Positions 1 through 13,800 of a DNA stretch of 64,000 nt are shown in pieces. The stretch covers positions 266,577,798 through 266,641,797 of the forward strand of contig NC_134138.1 in NCBI RefSeq assembly GCF_033958435.1, given 5' to 3'. Positions within the stretch are counted from its first letter, which is position 1; the number at the start of each line of letters is the position of its first letter. Both the position numbers and the translations under genes were made by a program. The DNA comes from Carettochelys insculpta (taxonomy: Eukaryota; Chordata; Testudines; Carettochelyidae). The notes under the pieces are model-generated. The model had not been told where the DNA came from. It saw only the letters and a program-made list of their open reading frames with translations, and did no database searches.

Positions 1-125
1 CCATGCAGCTAAGGAGGAATTCCGGGGTCAGTGTTGACCATGGAATGCGCTAGTTCATGCGTGCGTGAAAGGGCACTTCGGAAGATCGACCCAGAGCAAT
101 CGATCTTCTCTGGTAAGCACAGATA
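1..125. mobile_element. End of a Harbinger-like MITE (truncated by window edge)
   Basis: The motif GAAGATCGA followed by ATCGATCTTCTCTGGTAAG at 82-117 resembles the right end of the element at 52049-52315 (GGAAGATCGATCTCCTGGTAAG at 52290-52311). The left end is outside the window. Family assignment is inference. Confidence 0.4.
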
Positions 126-529
126 TTGCCTTTATCTTTCTGAAAGGTGATCAAGCATACCCTTTTGTACTGCATCCAGCACCTGAGTGAGTTTGAAATT
201 GGTTGGCTGGTTCTCCCTCCCAGTTCCTTGAAGTATTGTGTACTGAAGTGCACTGTCCCTCATTGTGCTATGTATGCTTGTCCTCTTAAGGTTAAGCACA
301 CAAATATGGTTGCACTGACAAAAGTTGCTGGGTAGACACAAATTGAAATTACTTGTGACTGAGCTGTTCAGGGTAACCATGACTTTTAAAGCCGGTTGAG
401 TGGTCAATCTTAAATGTAACCCTCTTAGTCTTTGTCATATAGTTGAGATGAGTAGGGTAATTCATGCTTCTCACTGACTTCAAATTTGTTTTCAGAAGTG
501 GTGGAATACTTCTGAATCAGTGTGAAGTA

Positions 530-830
530 GGGATGTTAAAGGTTAAACGTTAAGCCTTGTCCATTTAGGTTAAGGCTTATGGTTACATTTAACCAGTATG
601 ACCTAGAGCAGCCCCTTGACCACCATGGGCAGGGGGTTGCTTATCTCTGCAAGGCTGCTGTGAACAAGGGCATTCCAGCCAGGCTGGAGTGGCCCTGGGC
701 GAAGGGGTGGCCAGGGAGTCAGGCCAGAGCAGCCCCTGTTTGCAGCCTCTCCAGCTGGCCCCCAACCCGTTAACTGGTTAAACCGAGTGTTTACACTACA
801 TGTAAAATCCAATTTAATTGGTTGACTAGT
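530..830. mobile_element. MITE rich in GTTAAAC/TTAACC motifs
   Basis: Begins GGATGTTAAAGGTTAAACG and contains repeated TTAAC/GGTTAAC motifs around a GC-rich core. Part of the same motif set reappears at 11490-11620, so this looks like a non-autonomous DNA transposon family. No exact target duplication was identified. Confidence 0.45.
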
Positions 831-1761
831 TAAAGTAGTGGACTTTGTTTTTGTTTTTCATAGAACCCTGATGGCTAGACTTAACTAGGTTTAAATTGCA
901 TACCCCTGGATTAATGATAAAAGGTGTGGAGACAGGCTGTTCTTAATCAAGGTTGATGGAATGTGAAATTAAGTTTCGTACTGGTATGACTTGAAAGACA
1001 TATTTGGATCCTAACTAACTTTTTTTTCCTCCTGGTGAGGGCAGAGGGCTAAAGGTCTCTTAGAATGAAACAATTGATAGGGTTTTAAGCATAGTACTGT
1101 ATAGTGGTTTGTTCCTTTAAACTGCCTAAGATTGGAACCCTAGCGAAAGTCTATGTTCGATCAGATACAATATTTTTTTTACACAAACTGGTTAAAGTTA
1201 CCTGTTCACCACTCCCAATGTTGTAGAGAGCCACAGGCATTCTGACTTTGCCCTTCATGTGGAACAGTCTCCGAATCCTGATAGTTCGGTGATCTTTTTT
1301 ATTACAATTATTTAGCGTTTTGTTGATGTAAAGTTCCTGTTTTCTCTTTTGTCCTTATAATTAAGTATGGAAATACCACTCTTATGTTATGGATACTTGC
1401 ATTACAGTTCATGTTAGCACCATTTGGATTAGAAATTGATTCCCTATACTTTGAATTTGGAGTGGGTGCCCTGACTATGCTAGGAAACAGAACCCTTGCT
1501 AACTGCTTATCAGGCCTCTCTGTGCTAGCTGTTACATAATTTCAGTGCTGATTGAGAACAGGGTACTAAATTCTTACATGTGGTAAGATTGGTGCAGATT
1601 TGTACACCTGTTTCCTACAGCACACTAAACTTTTATTTGTAATATCTCTCTTCTTACCTGGTAGACTTTCTCCAGCTAATGGCATCACTAACTTATTGGA
1701 GTATGGCTTCTGTATAGTGGGCTTTAAATTTGGATTTAAATCTTTTTTTCTTGCTTTACAG

Positions 1762-1833
1762 GAAAATCTTCCTTGACTATTCAATTTGTGGAAGGCCAGT
1801 TTGTTGATTCATATGATCCAACCATAGAAAACA
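1762..1833 (+). CDS. RHEB: RHEB exon 2 (residues 18-42 part)
   Basis: 72 bp. It begins with two bases completing the Gly18 codon, then K-S-S-L-T (the P-loop lysine and serine) and runs through switch I (S-Y-D-P-T-I-E-N), ending with the first base of the Thr42 codon. Acceptor TTTACAG, donor GTAAGT at 1834. Thr38, which binds Mg2+ and gamma-phosphate in the family, is encoded here. Confidence 0.97.
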
Positions 1834-4800
1834 GTAAGTATCTTTGTGTAAATGAAGCTGTTTTTTCCAAATGCTTTCCTATAAATTGTCCTCTATGTAA
1901 TCACAAAGCATTTTCATATGGCATGATCATCCATATGAGGACTCACGTTAGCATGGAACCTTAAAGTGCACCAAACAGAGTAACAATGTTTGCTAGAAAG
2001 CTGTTTTGCATATATTATACCTTTTTGTACTATACAATGGGAACAAGATAGTATCTCTGGTTTGACTTCAAACAATACAAGAAAATATTAAAATTAAATT
2101 TAAAATATTCTGTTATGAATTGTAACTTCATTGGTTATGTCTTTTTATGTATTTGTGTGTAAAAGTTCCCCAAATTAGTTTGCTTTTAATTGTCTTTTTT
2201 CTATGCACTTCTGTTTGGATTATAGAAAACTTAGTTTTAACACGAGTTTCTAGTGATTTTTCAGGTCTCCAAGCGCTAACACAATGCTACAAAGAGTGGA
2301 GTCTTTCTCCAAAGACACATCTGTGCATGTCTCATTCTAGTCTCTTAGCTCCTTAGTACAGGACCGACATTTTTTAAGCCGTAAGAGCAACAGTAACAGG
2401 ATTCCACCCCTGGCAAATGCTATCCTCTTGCAGTTGTTGTGCTTCACTGACTGCTCTAACTCTTCTGCAGGAGATCCAGTGATGATGTATCATTTTCTTG
2501 TAAATATCTTTTTCCTTGCAGTCAGATCTACTTAAATCACTGAGGATTTCTCTTCACTTAGAAACTCAACAGAATAATTCTCCAACAGTGGACAAGTCCT
2601 AAATTTCTGGAGGCTTGCCCCCTGCTAACTGGCACTTAATCAGTAACTTCTTGTGGGGGGAAAAACTCCCACCACATCAATAAGATGGAAAAACAATCTC
2701 ACTGAACAGGCTTTTTAGATACTTAGAGAATGACCATACTGGGTGAGGCTAATGATCCATTTGACCAGTATCCTGTTATCTGGCATTGGCCCCAGTCAGA
2801 AACTTCAGAGGGAATGAATAGAACAGGCCAAACGATGATCCTCTTGTCATCCAGTTCCAGCTGCTGGCAGTCTAAGGCTTAGAAACACCAATCTGATTAG
2901 CTTTTAGCTTCTATGACAAGGTAACAGGCTCTGTGGACATGAGGAAGTCAGTGGATGTGATATACCTTATCTTCACCAAAGCTTTGATACAGTCTCCCAC
3001 AGCATTCTTGTCTGTAAGTTAAGGAAATATGGATTGGATCATTGGACTATGAGATGGATAGAAAGCTGGCTTGACTGTCAGGCCCAACAGGTAGTGGTCA
3101 GTGGCTCAATATCGGGATGACGGTCAGTTTCAAGCAGAGTGCTGCAAGGCTCGGTTCTGGGGCCGGTATTGATCAACATCTTTGTTAATGATCTGGATGA
3201 GGGACTGGATTGCCCAAAACTAGGGGGAGAGGTGGATATGTTGGAGGGTAGAGAGAGAATCCAGAGTGACCTGGATAAAGTGGAGGACTGGGCCTAAAGA
3301 AATCTGATGTGGTTCAGCAAGGAGAAGTGTAGAGTCCCGCACTTGGGGTGGAAGACTCCCAAGCATTGTTATAGGCTGGGGATGAACTGGCTCAGCAGCA
3401 GTATGATGGAAAGGGACCTAGGGGTTATGGTGGATGAAAGGCTGGATATGAGTAAACAGTGTGCCCTAGTAGCCAAGAAGGCTAATGGCATACTAGGGTG
3501 CATTAGGAGGAGCATTTTGAGCAGATCTAGAGAAGTAGTTATTCCCCTCTTACGTGTCACTGGTGAAGCTACATCTGGAATACTGTAGCCAGTTTTGGGT
3601 GCCCCGGTATAGAAAGGACATGCTGCAGCAAGTTCAGTGGAGGACAGTGAAAATGATTGGGGGCTGGGCACGAGACCTGTGAGGATAGGCTGAGGGATTT
3701 GGGTTTGTTTAGTTTACAGAAGAGAAGACTCTAGGGGTGATTTAATAGCAGCCTTCAACTTTCTGAAGGGGGACTTTAAAGAGGAGGGTGAGAAGCTGTT
3801 CTCAGCGGTGTCAGTTGGCAGAACAAGGAGTAATGGTCTGAAGCTGAAGACGGAGATATGTAGGTTAGATATTAGGAAAAACTACTTCACCAGGAGGGTG
3901 GTGAAGCATTGGAATGCATTGCCTAGGGAGGTGGTGGATTCCCCATCCCTCAAGGTTTTCAAGTCTGGGCTTGACAAGGTCCTGGCTGGGATGACTTAGT
4001 GGGGACTGAAGCAGGGGCCTGGATTAGATGACCTCCTGAGGTCCCTCCCAGCCCTATGATTCCATGAACACCCATGGTATAGGGTTACCTCCCTGATCAT
4101 CTTGGCTAATAGCCTTTTGACTTTTCCTTCCTGAGAATTGTCTTGTGTTACCATAACACGTTAGCAATATGCCAAATATACTATTGTAGCATTCCTTCTA
4201 GGTCCATGGTGTCCAAATTAGCCACGTTCTGATAATACATTTTAAGTCAGCTAGCCACACTACTGGCTGAATGGCTATCTGTGTCTAGCATGTAGGACAC
4301 CACAGTTCTAGGTATTGTAGTGGTGTACAAATGTATGTATCTGGTGTGTACCTCATAAGAGAACACTACAGTAATCCCTTGATTTACATGGAGGTTGCAT
4401 CCTGGGCAACCTCTGCATTAATCAAATGTTGTATAAATTGGAGGGGGTGCTTTGGGAAGATTGCAGAGGCTCCAGCTGCCTGCTCCCCGAGTAAGGGGAA
4501 CTCTGGCAGACCTCTGCTGGTCACCGCCTTCTGCTCCGCAGCATTCTGCCACCATTCCAGGTGTCCACTTCCCCTGGCTGGGAGAAGCGGTGCAGCTGCT
4601 GGCTCCAGCTGCTGGCCTTTCCCAGCTAGGGGAAATGGGGGAGGAGGGTGAGGGGCACAGCCATGCAGCTCTAGCTTCTCCCAGCTGGGGGGGGCACACA
4701 GCTGCTTTCAGTGCACTTTCTCCCAGCCTCTGTGTGCTGGGCTCCTCAGCTGGGAGAAACTGCTGCAAGCAGCTGTGTGCCCACTGGGCTCTCCCAGTGG

Positions 4801-7800
4801 TGGGGGTGGGGTGGGAGCAGGGGCGCAGTTTCTACTTAACTTGCAGTAACACAAGCTAAGTGCAAGTGCAAATTGAAGTTGTGCTTCTTGAGGGTTTACT
4901 GTATTGTAGATTGAATACACAGGTGACCTCTGCATTGGAAAGCAGGATGGATCTTCCCATGTGAGCAACACAAAAGTCTTTGCCATTAAACAGATCAGGA
5001 AACTACTTGTCTTCTGCCAGTGCCATCTAGAAAAGGCTGTAATGGCTGTGGACGCTCCGCCCCCCCCCCCTTTTTTTTTTTTTAAACCGTGAAGGAGGTT
5101 CGTTTATGCTTTCCACTGATTCCTCTGGTAGCTATATTAATAATGAAGATCAGACTTGAACGAAGTGATTGTCTGGGTTAGTGCAGCAGAGTGCCATAGC
5201 CAATCCTATCAGGTTTCTTTGTCTCTAAACCAGGGATTCCCAGCCAATGGGTTGGGACCCAAATATGAATCGCCATTAGATTTTTCTGAGGGTCGCCTGC
5301 TGGGTGGCTGTGAGCCACATGTGGCCCTTAAGGAGCCATTTGCAGCTCCTGCCACTGCTACCGCTTACTCCTCCAGCTCCTAGTCTATCTGCTGGCTGTT
5401 AAACAAATTAAATTTAGTTCCATTTCAGCACAGCAGGACAGGGACTTGGAGCTGGAGGAGTGAGCGGTGGCAGTGGTGGGAGCTGCAAATGTCTCCTTTA
5501 AATTTGGTTTACTGGCCAGATCACTTCTGCTGGGCATTAAACCAATTTGAGTTTTATTTCCGCATGGCAGGGCAGGGAACTGCCCACACTGCAGATCAAG
5601 GAAGGGAATAGCAGCACTGTGGGGGAGCTGCATAGAGGAGGCGGCGATAGCCCCATGAAGCAGTTGTGGGGGCAGCAGTGGTGCTCTTGTGAGGTAGGCA
5701 GGGGCAGTTTGGGGTTGCAAGGGGTTTAAGCTTGGTGGTAGGAGGGATGGTTTGGGGCTGTGAGGGGTTTAAGGCTGGGGGAGCGGGAATCAAGATTGAT
5801 TAAAAAAATTTTCCTCAAGTGCGGGGTGGGGATGTCTGGGCTTGACAAGGTACTGGCTGGGATGACTGGGGGGGGGGAGGGTGTTTGATCCTGCTGGAAG
5901 GTCCCTTCCAGCCCTATGATTCTGTGAATCTCGCTATGCTATGGCACGATTAACTTCAAATTGGGAGGCTATGCCAAGGCTCTCTAGTTGATGTTAGGTT
6001 TACTGCTGAATCCCTCAAAGGTGTCTTAAGAGAATTTCTTGCTCCTGTAAATACTTTCTCTTGAGAAACTACAGGAATTTCTTTTCCGCCCCATCAGCAT
6101 GAAGGTAGCTTTTGTTCAAGTTTTTTCTCTTTAATGTATGTGTTACTCTGTGTGTGGGATAGAAAGCTCTCAGTGTGACCTAGCTAGTGTCTTGAGAAGG
6201 CAGTGGTCTTACTCTGGTAGTGTACTGTTGCTATTGTCCTGAAGCTCCAGAACTTTAAGAGAACTAGTTCTGTCATGTCCTGTGGCACTATGGCTGTGGA
6301 TTGAGTGTCTTGGACTTCAGTTAAGATGTTTTCCTTTTTTAGTGATCTATTTGGGGGTGGGGGAGGAAAAAGCTGCTTTTTTGTGACCAAACCAGTTTCA
6401 AATCTCTGTCCTCTTGTCTCTATGCTTATTGATTAGACCTAAGTGTATTTATATTACTATTTAAATTGCTTGCAAATAGAAATCATTCAATATGCATCTC
6501 TGATCACAATCTTATGCAATAAGAGATCTTGAAAATGCTTCTGCTTGTGTGAGGTGCAAAACTGCAAGAATCATAAAAGCAATTCGTTTTTTAGTTCCTT
6601 CAGAACTTGCGACAGTCTCAAGTCTGCAGTGAATAATAGCAGCTAAAGTGGTGGGGGAGTTCAAATCCTGTGCCAGTGGGAGGGTGTGCATTTCTCCCAA
6701 AAATGTTTTCAAATTCTAAAATGTTTGACCTGAACCCAGTGCCAAAATTTCTGCTCTCCAGGTCATAAGTATATTAAGATAAAGGAAAAATAGCTTTTAT
6801 TGCCATCTAGATATCTTTTACAATAATTTCCTTACTGTTTTCAGTTTCTTTACATTTTGATATGCTGAAGGTATTCTTTTACTATGCCTTCCTGTATCAG
6901 GACTTTGGCATGATTCACTTTTGCCATATGCAAAAGGGTTAAACATCTGAAGCTTTTTTAATTCTAATTTAAAAGTAGTGCTTTCATGATTCTATTCCTT
7001 AAAATTTCTCCCACATGTATTTAATTCAAATGCTAAATTTACTTGGGCACAAAGCTGTAGTTCAGATTTGAAAATGCACGTACTCGGTGAGAGCTCTTAA
7101 TAAAACTGCATAGCAGACTGAGGTTAGGCTGGTCTGAGGGCACAAGACATAACTAATCCCTTGGTTGTGTGTGTGTTTTTTTTTTTTTAAATACAGAACT
7201 AAGTTCTGTTTCTAAAAGTGGCTGTGAAATCTGATGCAGGGAACGGAGCAGATTTTCTCAAATTATTTCATGTTGACTTGGTAAGCGTAGCTCTTTAGTT
7301 CTTCCGTTTTTATTGACAAGCAGGCAAGACTAAAAGTTAAAGCACAAAGCGAGTTACATCTAGCAGATCTAAAAATGCAGTAAGAGGTTCTTTAAATGCA
7401 CTAGGAGCAAGAGAAAGATGAACTATGCTTTCCTTCTATGTGCAGGTCTGTAAAGAGGGAAAGGAGAGCTAATAACTTATGTCAAAAAAGCTGAGGTGTT
7501 TAATGCCTATTCTGTTTTGTTTTCACAAAGTTTAATAGTAATCAGGTACCCAATATCATATCGAGGCATTCAAGCTAAATGTAGCCAGGTGAAATTGATT
7601 CCCCAGGTCCTTAAGAAGCTACCCAAAGCAACTGTGGAATCTTCAGTAATTTTATCTTTGAGAACTCAGGGAGGACGGATGAGGTCCCAAAAGACTAGAG
7701 AAGAGCAAACAGCACCTACCTTTAAAAATGGAACATGTCCTCTTAAAGCCAATACCTGGGAAGATCCTAGAAAAATGACTCAGTCAGTATGTAAGTACCT

Positions 7801-10800
7801 TGAGGATAGGGTTGGAAGAAATAGCCAGCATGGATTTAAGAACAAATCATTCAATGTCCTTAAAGAACGGGGTTGCTGATCTGGCAGATGTGATACATCC
7901 TTCTTTTATTTGTGTCTTTACTGAAGAGGAATTTTCACAACTGTTTGGAAAGAGGCTACTGTACTTTTTTTTTTTTTTTTAATATTCAAATTCAACACAT
8001 TAACACGTACTTTGAACTGGGATGGGAATTTTCTAGTCCGTTATAGGGGCTCTTACATACTTCGCTTTATCTAATTCTTGACTCCCCCTTCTGCCCCTCT
8101 ACTCTCTGATTTGTCACCTTGATTACTATTGGTTCTCTGAGCCATAAATATTGTCTGTTCTGGTATGGCTCTGATCTGAAGAAGTGGGTTGGTCCCATGA
8201 AAGCTCATCACCTAATACATTATTTTGTTAATCTTTAAAGTGCTACTGGACTGCTTTTTGTTTTCATTTGTAGTAAGGCTTGACAGTGGCAACATTCTCA
8301 GTGAAATTGGGGAAATATCTAGATCTACCACGCCCAATATGTTTGCCACATGTGGCAAACAAGACACCATGGTGTGGTGATTCTGGCTCTGGAGCAGCAT
8401 GCAGCTCTTGGAGCCTTTAAATGTGGCCCATCCTAGAGCAGCACAAGGAGTGCAATCCACCTGCTCTGTACACTCGCCCCACAGGTTGGTGGGAGAAACA
8501 CTTGGCTGCAGTGGCAGCCCCAGTGGCTCTGGTGTGGGTGCCTGGCTCTGGGGAAGAGGGAGGGTTTTTATGAAGAGCTGGGGAGGGGTGTGCTCTGGTG
8601 AATGTGAAAGGACAACCACCACAAGTGTGGGGATCTTTGAATTCCTATTGGATACCACTGGTCTAGATGAAATTACTGTAGATGAATGCATAACAGGTTG
8701 AAAGACCATACCCAGAATAGTTATCAGTGGTTTGCTCAGGGAATGTATACCTAGTTCTGTGTCTGCTACAATATTAGTATTTTGTTAATGATTTAGACAA
8801 TGAAGGGGTGAGCATGCATATCCAATTTTGCCTGACACCAAGTGGAGTGGGCTTTTTAAAGCATTTTGGAGGACAGGATTCACATTCAAAACATCCTTCA
8901 CAAATTAAAGAATTGGTCTGAAATAAGATGAAATTGAGTAAATGCAAGGCCAAAGAAATCAAAAGGATAACTACAAAGTGTGGGGAATAGTTAGGTAGAA
9001 ATAATACTACTGTGGGAGAAGATCTGAAGGGTATAGTAGATCACCAATTGAATGAGTAAACCATGTGATGTAGTTGTGAAAGACTGCTATTGTGAGAGAG
9101 GCCAGAGGCGGGTTTTACCTGGCACTAGTGTGGCCTCAGCTAGTGTAATGTTTCCAATTCTGGAGACTCCACTTTAAGAAAGATGTAGGTAAATTGGAGA
9201 ATGCAAAGGAATATTTAGCGTTATGGATGTGCTGTTTCAATGCTGAATGCTTAAGCACTTCAGCTGTATTGTCTTGCTAATCGCAGTTCCTGACCTGTCT
9301 CCCACTGCCCAAAACTATTGGGAGTCCCTACAAACCTTCCCCTTGAAAACCTCCACAATGCAGTCTCTTCCCCTCTGCTGACATAAAATGTGAATATTAA
9401 TTTTTGTGCTTTCTCTGAAACAATGAATACTGCAAAGGATCTATGATTGTTTTTGTGTTTGACATAACTTTGGAGGTTAAGCTATCCAAAGGCATTGCAT
9501 ATGTGCTGATCAAGGTGAAGCAGATTGCAAGTACTGGTAGTGATGCTTCTAGCATTGCAGTTGAGGTATGTTCTGCTTCTGATACTTAACTCCTGTACTG
9601 AATTTCTCTTCTTAGTCTTACCACCATTGACTTCTAGTATTGATGAATTTCTGAATTTAGCATACATGTTGGGTTCTAGGACATACCTGAAAGAGCTTTG
9701 ATTAGTTTTTACCCCCTTAACTGTGTAGTAGCATGTATGGAGAACTTCTAATATTTTGAGTCATTTGGTAAGGTCTCACAAAAGTGAAATAGAGCCTTTG
9801 AGGTACCCATTGCTTAGCTTGAGAGAGCACAAATGTTAATATTCAAAAAGTTATCTGCTTCAATGCACTGCAAATGTTTATATTGGCTGATGGAGAAGGA
9901 TTGCATTATCGTGGTTGTGAACAGGGAAGCTAGAAGTTTTGGTAGCTGGTAAGGACTCCCAACATACTTGGCTACTGGGAGGCAAGTCAGGAAATGAAAG
10001 ATTAGCACATCAGCTTAATGCTCTTTCTGAAACATTCAGCACCTAAACAATTAATGTTGAGGTGCTGTTTGTTGTGACTTGGATCCTTTCAGGAAATTTG
10101 TGCTGCTTTAAAACCTGGAGAACCTAAGTCATAAAGCAATTTCAGTCCATAACGTCATAACCCTAGAGGGCTATCAAGAGTATTTAAACTTAGGATGTAC
10201 ATTTGGAAAGTTCAAAAGCAAACCACCTGGGCCAAAACAAAAAGCTTTCAAATTGACTTTTTATGGTCTCGGCATGAATGTAGTAGTGAAATACTTGAGG
10301 CCACTGGTTTATATTACACTTAACATGACATTACTATGCTATATACACCCGCAACCAAAAAAAAAATCTGGAAGGCTCGAATCAGTCCTCTGCTTATGTG
10401 CATAGGCATTTCTTGAAACAAAGTAAGAGTGTTCTGATTTCCTCCACTAGTACTAAATGTACTTCTGATTTTGATTTGAATGTGCTGCAATGAGTGCAGC
10501 AAGTAAACAGTATTGGTGTGACAGCTTCAAATCAGAATTTCAGCAGTCCTGTGCACTCAGCAGTGATTTAAAAAAAACAAAACAAAACTATTTAATTAAA
10601 AATTTATTTTTAACTTAAAAGTTCTTGGTGGCTTCACATCATGCTGAGTATTCAGACCTGGAAAACTGGATTTAATGCTTTTGAAACTAAAGATCCCAAG
10701 TAAAATCTTTGTTTGTTTGGACTTGCTTTCAGTTGACTCTTAATGTGAAAATCCAGAATTTTTAATTTATTAAAGTCAACATTCTCAAACTGATTTAAAC

Positions 10801-13800
10801 AGCAATACTGTATCTAGTATGTGAACTTTGAATTTTCAGAAGATTTAAATAACTAGTGTATGCAATGTTAACTATATACCAAGCACCCCAGTCTAGTTTC
10901 TTAACACCTGATTTTTTTTTTAAAAGCTTCAGGTTGTTCCACTAAAATTCTTTAACTTCTGGTATAGTATCCATAAATATGAAGCCATTTAGTTTTAATT
11001 CTCAAGTGCATTTCTCTTGTTTCCTCTAGCTTTTACAAAACTGATCACAGTAAATGGACAAGAATATCATCTTCAGCTAGTAGACACAGCTGGCCAAGTA
11101 AGTGATCTTTGTCTGAACAGTTTCTTCACAATGAAGGCTATATATGTTACTGGAGTTGGCATTGTCCTGTATTAAGCAAAACACTACAATTGATATATTT
11201 GAATAAAGGGGTCTGAAGGCCTTGACACTTCACTTCACTTACAGGATTAAACTAGTATGTGCTGATTTAACAGTAAACGAATTAATTTCCAACTTGAAAA
11301 ATGATACTCTTGAGCAGCTTAGTTCCTCAAAGGTAGTAGAAATGTGTTACAATTGCTTGTTAATAGAAGAGGGGCTTTTAAACCTTGCTAGAGCAATGTG
11401 TTATAGTTTCTACACTAGTATTTGAAAAGTGAATTTGGCTTTAATGAAACAATAAACAAGAAATGTTATGTGCATGAGGCATAGTAAAATTCAGTATGTC
11501 TGCAGCAGCCTGGGGACAGGGAGGGGCGTCATTAGCTTCCCTAGAAGCCCCCACTTAACTGGTGGAAGGATTAACCAGTTAAATGGGATTTTAAGTCCCT
11601 GAACTGAACAAACTTTTTATCCTACCCCTGTGTGAAACCTTGTTCATACTGACACATCTTGATATAGTGATAGCAAGACCCTACCTTCCACAGGTTTATG
11701 GCTTTTTCTAATGTAGCAAATGCAACTCGGCTCAGCCATACTGGAACAAATGGCAGCCACCATCTTTGTTACAGAACATGTCAGGCTTCAAATGCCCTGC
11801 CTTCAAGCATGGCTCGGAATTGTCCAAACACCCATCAGACATAACTGAAATATGCTTCTTCCTATAACCTGTGTAAAACAATCCCTTGACTAGAAAGACC
11901 ATCCCCGTGTGTGTGCACAGAGGCAGTCCATTGTATGTCTTCACCCATCAGCCATAATAAACGCCTCTGCTAGGGTTGGAGCACATTTAGACAGATGATT
12001 CAGGCCAAGTGGCTGTCACAAGAAGCAATGCTACAGGTCAGAATAATGAAACTCAAGAGCAGTCATACATGCCTGTCTCCACTAACCAGGGGCAAACATA
12101 TAAAAATTGAGACAAACAATATCATCATGACTGTTTTAAATGAAGTGCCCCTGAGGAGCAAGACATCCCTCCCTCTGCATTGAGGCAGTCATGCTTTGGA
12201 ATTGATGCATACAACCAGATCGCCATCATAGTGACTTATTTCCTGGGGATTCAGAATGTGACTGCAGACACTTTCAAGACCATGACTCAAAAATAGATCC
12301 CAACATATTACATCGTTTGATCACTCTATGTCATACTACTTTTGCCAGAGAATCCAACAAGAAGTTCCCCCTACTTAGGCTTAAGGCGCAGACTGATGCC
12401 ATTCCTTTAGGGATGTTCTTCCCCTTCAGTGATCTGACCCATCTTATTTTCGTGCAAACATTTTTAACTGCAGGTAAAAAGGTAGATGCTGAATGTCTGA
12501 AAATGATGCTTATGCTCTGGCCGCTCAAAATAACTGCTCGGTTCTTCTTCGAGTGGTCCCCATGGGTGCTCCACAAAAGGTGTCGGGCTCGCCCGGCCTC
12601 GCAGATCGGAAATCTTCCAGCAGTTTCTCCTGGATTGTGCATGTGCCGGCGCGCGCACACCCCCCCCCCCCCCCCCCCCCGGCGCGTCCCTGGCCGCGTG
12701 CACGATCCAGTCCCCGCCAGTTCCTTCTCAACCGCCATCGGCTGCAGACACAATCCACTCAGGCTAAGGCCAGAGTCAGATTAAATAGTGGGTTTTTTCT
12801 ACGTGTCATTTGTTGTTTTTGGTTATTAAAACAAAACAAAACAAAAAAAAGAGAAAGCAAAGACAAAGAATATCAGCCAAAAAAAAAAAAAAAGAGAGAG
12901 GAGCAGAGAAGGGAAGAGCGGGCGTGAAGCCCATTTAGGCCGCCCGCTGCCCCACAGGCCGGTGATCACTATTTGGGGTGGAAAGGCACGGATTAAGTGC
13001 TAAGTACCCTATTAACAGTAAAGGACTCACCGCAATGGCCTCTTCAGGTTTTAAAAAGCATGAGTCATGCCGTGAAGCTATGCCGGCCTCCATGGGGCAT
13101 AGCGAATGCATCTGACGCCTGGGGGAATTACAGCTTACCCAGATGCGTTCTCACTGTGCTAAGCTCACAGCCAGGGCCGGGAAGGACAGAGCGATGGGGA
13201 GTAAAATGCTCTTGTTGATAAGGCTCTCCAGCTGGACTTGACGGAGAAGCCTCACCCAGAAGGGCCCTCTGGGTTACATCAGAGGAGGGCAGTTTTCTCT
13301 GACCCCCTCGGTGCAGAAACGGAGGAAACTCTCCCTGGCTCGATCCTTGCCGGCGTTTGCAGTGAGCAGGACGAGCGGAGCACACAGCCCCCAGCCGCAT
13401 ACTCAAGCAAGCGGCAGCGCACGTGGCAGAGGCTGAGCCTCTGGTTTATACAACAGTCGGCACATGCGGCGCTTAGAGCGTCAGTGAGGCAAGCGCCGGA
13501 CCCGGCGGCACCGCCACATGTGGCACTGGCCCCTGCGGCACCAACGGTGCAGGGGCGCCAGGCATGGAGCCTGCAGGCACTGGAGGAGGATACCCGCACG
13601 GCACCGCAGCTGACGGTGCCGAGCGCGGCGCTGACAGCGGGGCTGAGATGCCTGGCACGGGAGGGGGCGGTGCCGGCCCCGCAGGGGAGGGGCAAGGCAG
13701 AATCAAAAGCCCGGCACCGCAGTCCATCTCCGGACAGGGCTGCGCTGCTGTTAGCACCAAGCCCTGCCCCTGTGATACACACACCGCACCAAAGGCCTGT

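Larger units (their letters stand above)
1..1761 (+). other. RHEB: RHEB intron 1, 3' part
   Basis: The acceptor is a pyrimidine-rich tract ending in TTTACAG at 1755-1761. The first ~125 bases look like a Harbinger-like MITE end and 530-830 is another MITE remnant. In 126-529 and 831-1761 I see only AT-rich unique-looking sequence and no gene. Exon 1 is not present here. Confidence 0.85.
7590..9240 (+). mobile_element. CR1 LINE, internal part, interrupted by two later insertions
   Basis: Segments 7590-7960, 8276-8324 and 8661-9240 read continuously as CR1. They include GAGAACTCAGGGAGGACGG, AGCCAGCATGGATTTAAGAA, GTAAGGCTTGACAGTGGCAA, then TCTAGATGAAATTACTGTAG and TTGTTAATGATTTAGACAAT. They cover the reverse transcriptase and part of the 3' region. 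Between them lie a poly-T-linked retro-tail repeat (about 7966-8275) and a hAT MITE (8325-8660). Frames are destroyed. Confidence 0.75.
1834..11029 (+). other. RHEB: RHEB intron 2 (9.2 kb)
   Basis: Donor GTAAGT, acceptor TTTCCTCTAG at 11020-11029. It holds CR1 copies at 2919-4068, 5833-5928 and 7590-9240, two bounded hAT MITEs, a Tigger-like MITE and simple tracts. The stretches 1834-2720, 5930-7580 and 9245-11020 show no gene and no repeat I can name; they are AT-rich with short homopolymers. Confidence 0.85.

Noticed and set aside
4452..4859. 135-codon plus frame and 116-codon minus frame
   Set aside because: Both lie within the GC-rich core of the Tigger-like MITE at 4369-4901 and have no protein similarity I can recognise.
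7890..8150. Possible second retroelement between CR1 and the 8155 tail repeat
   Set aside because: A poly-T run and AT-rich sequence are present, but I could not find a head, a frame or a target duplication, so it is only mentioned within the CR1 entry.
8212..8709. 165-codon minus-strand open frame
   Set aside because: Spans a retro-tail repeat, a hAT MITE and CR1 sequence, so it is a chance frame across three nested insertions.
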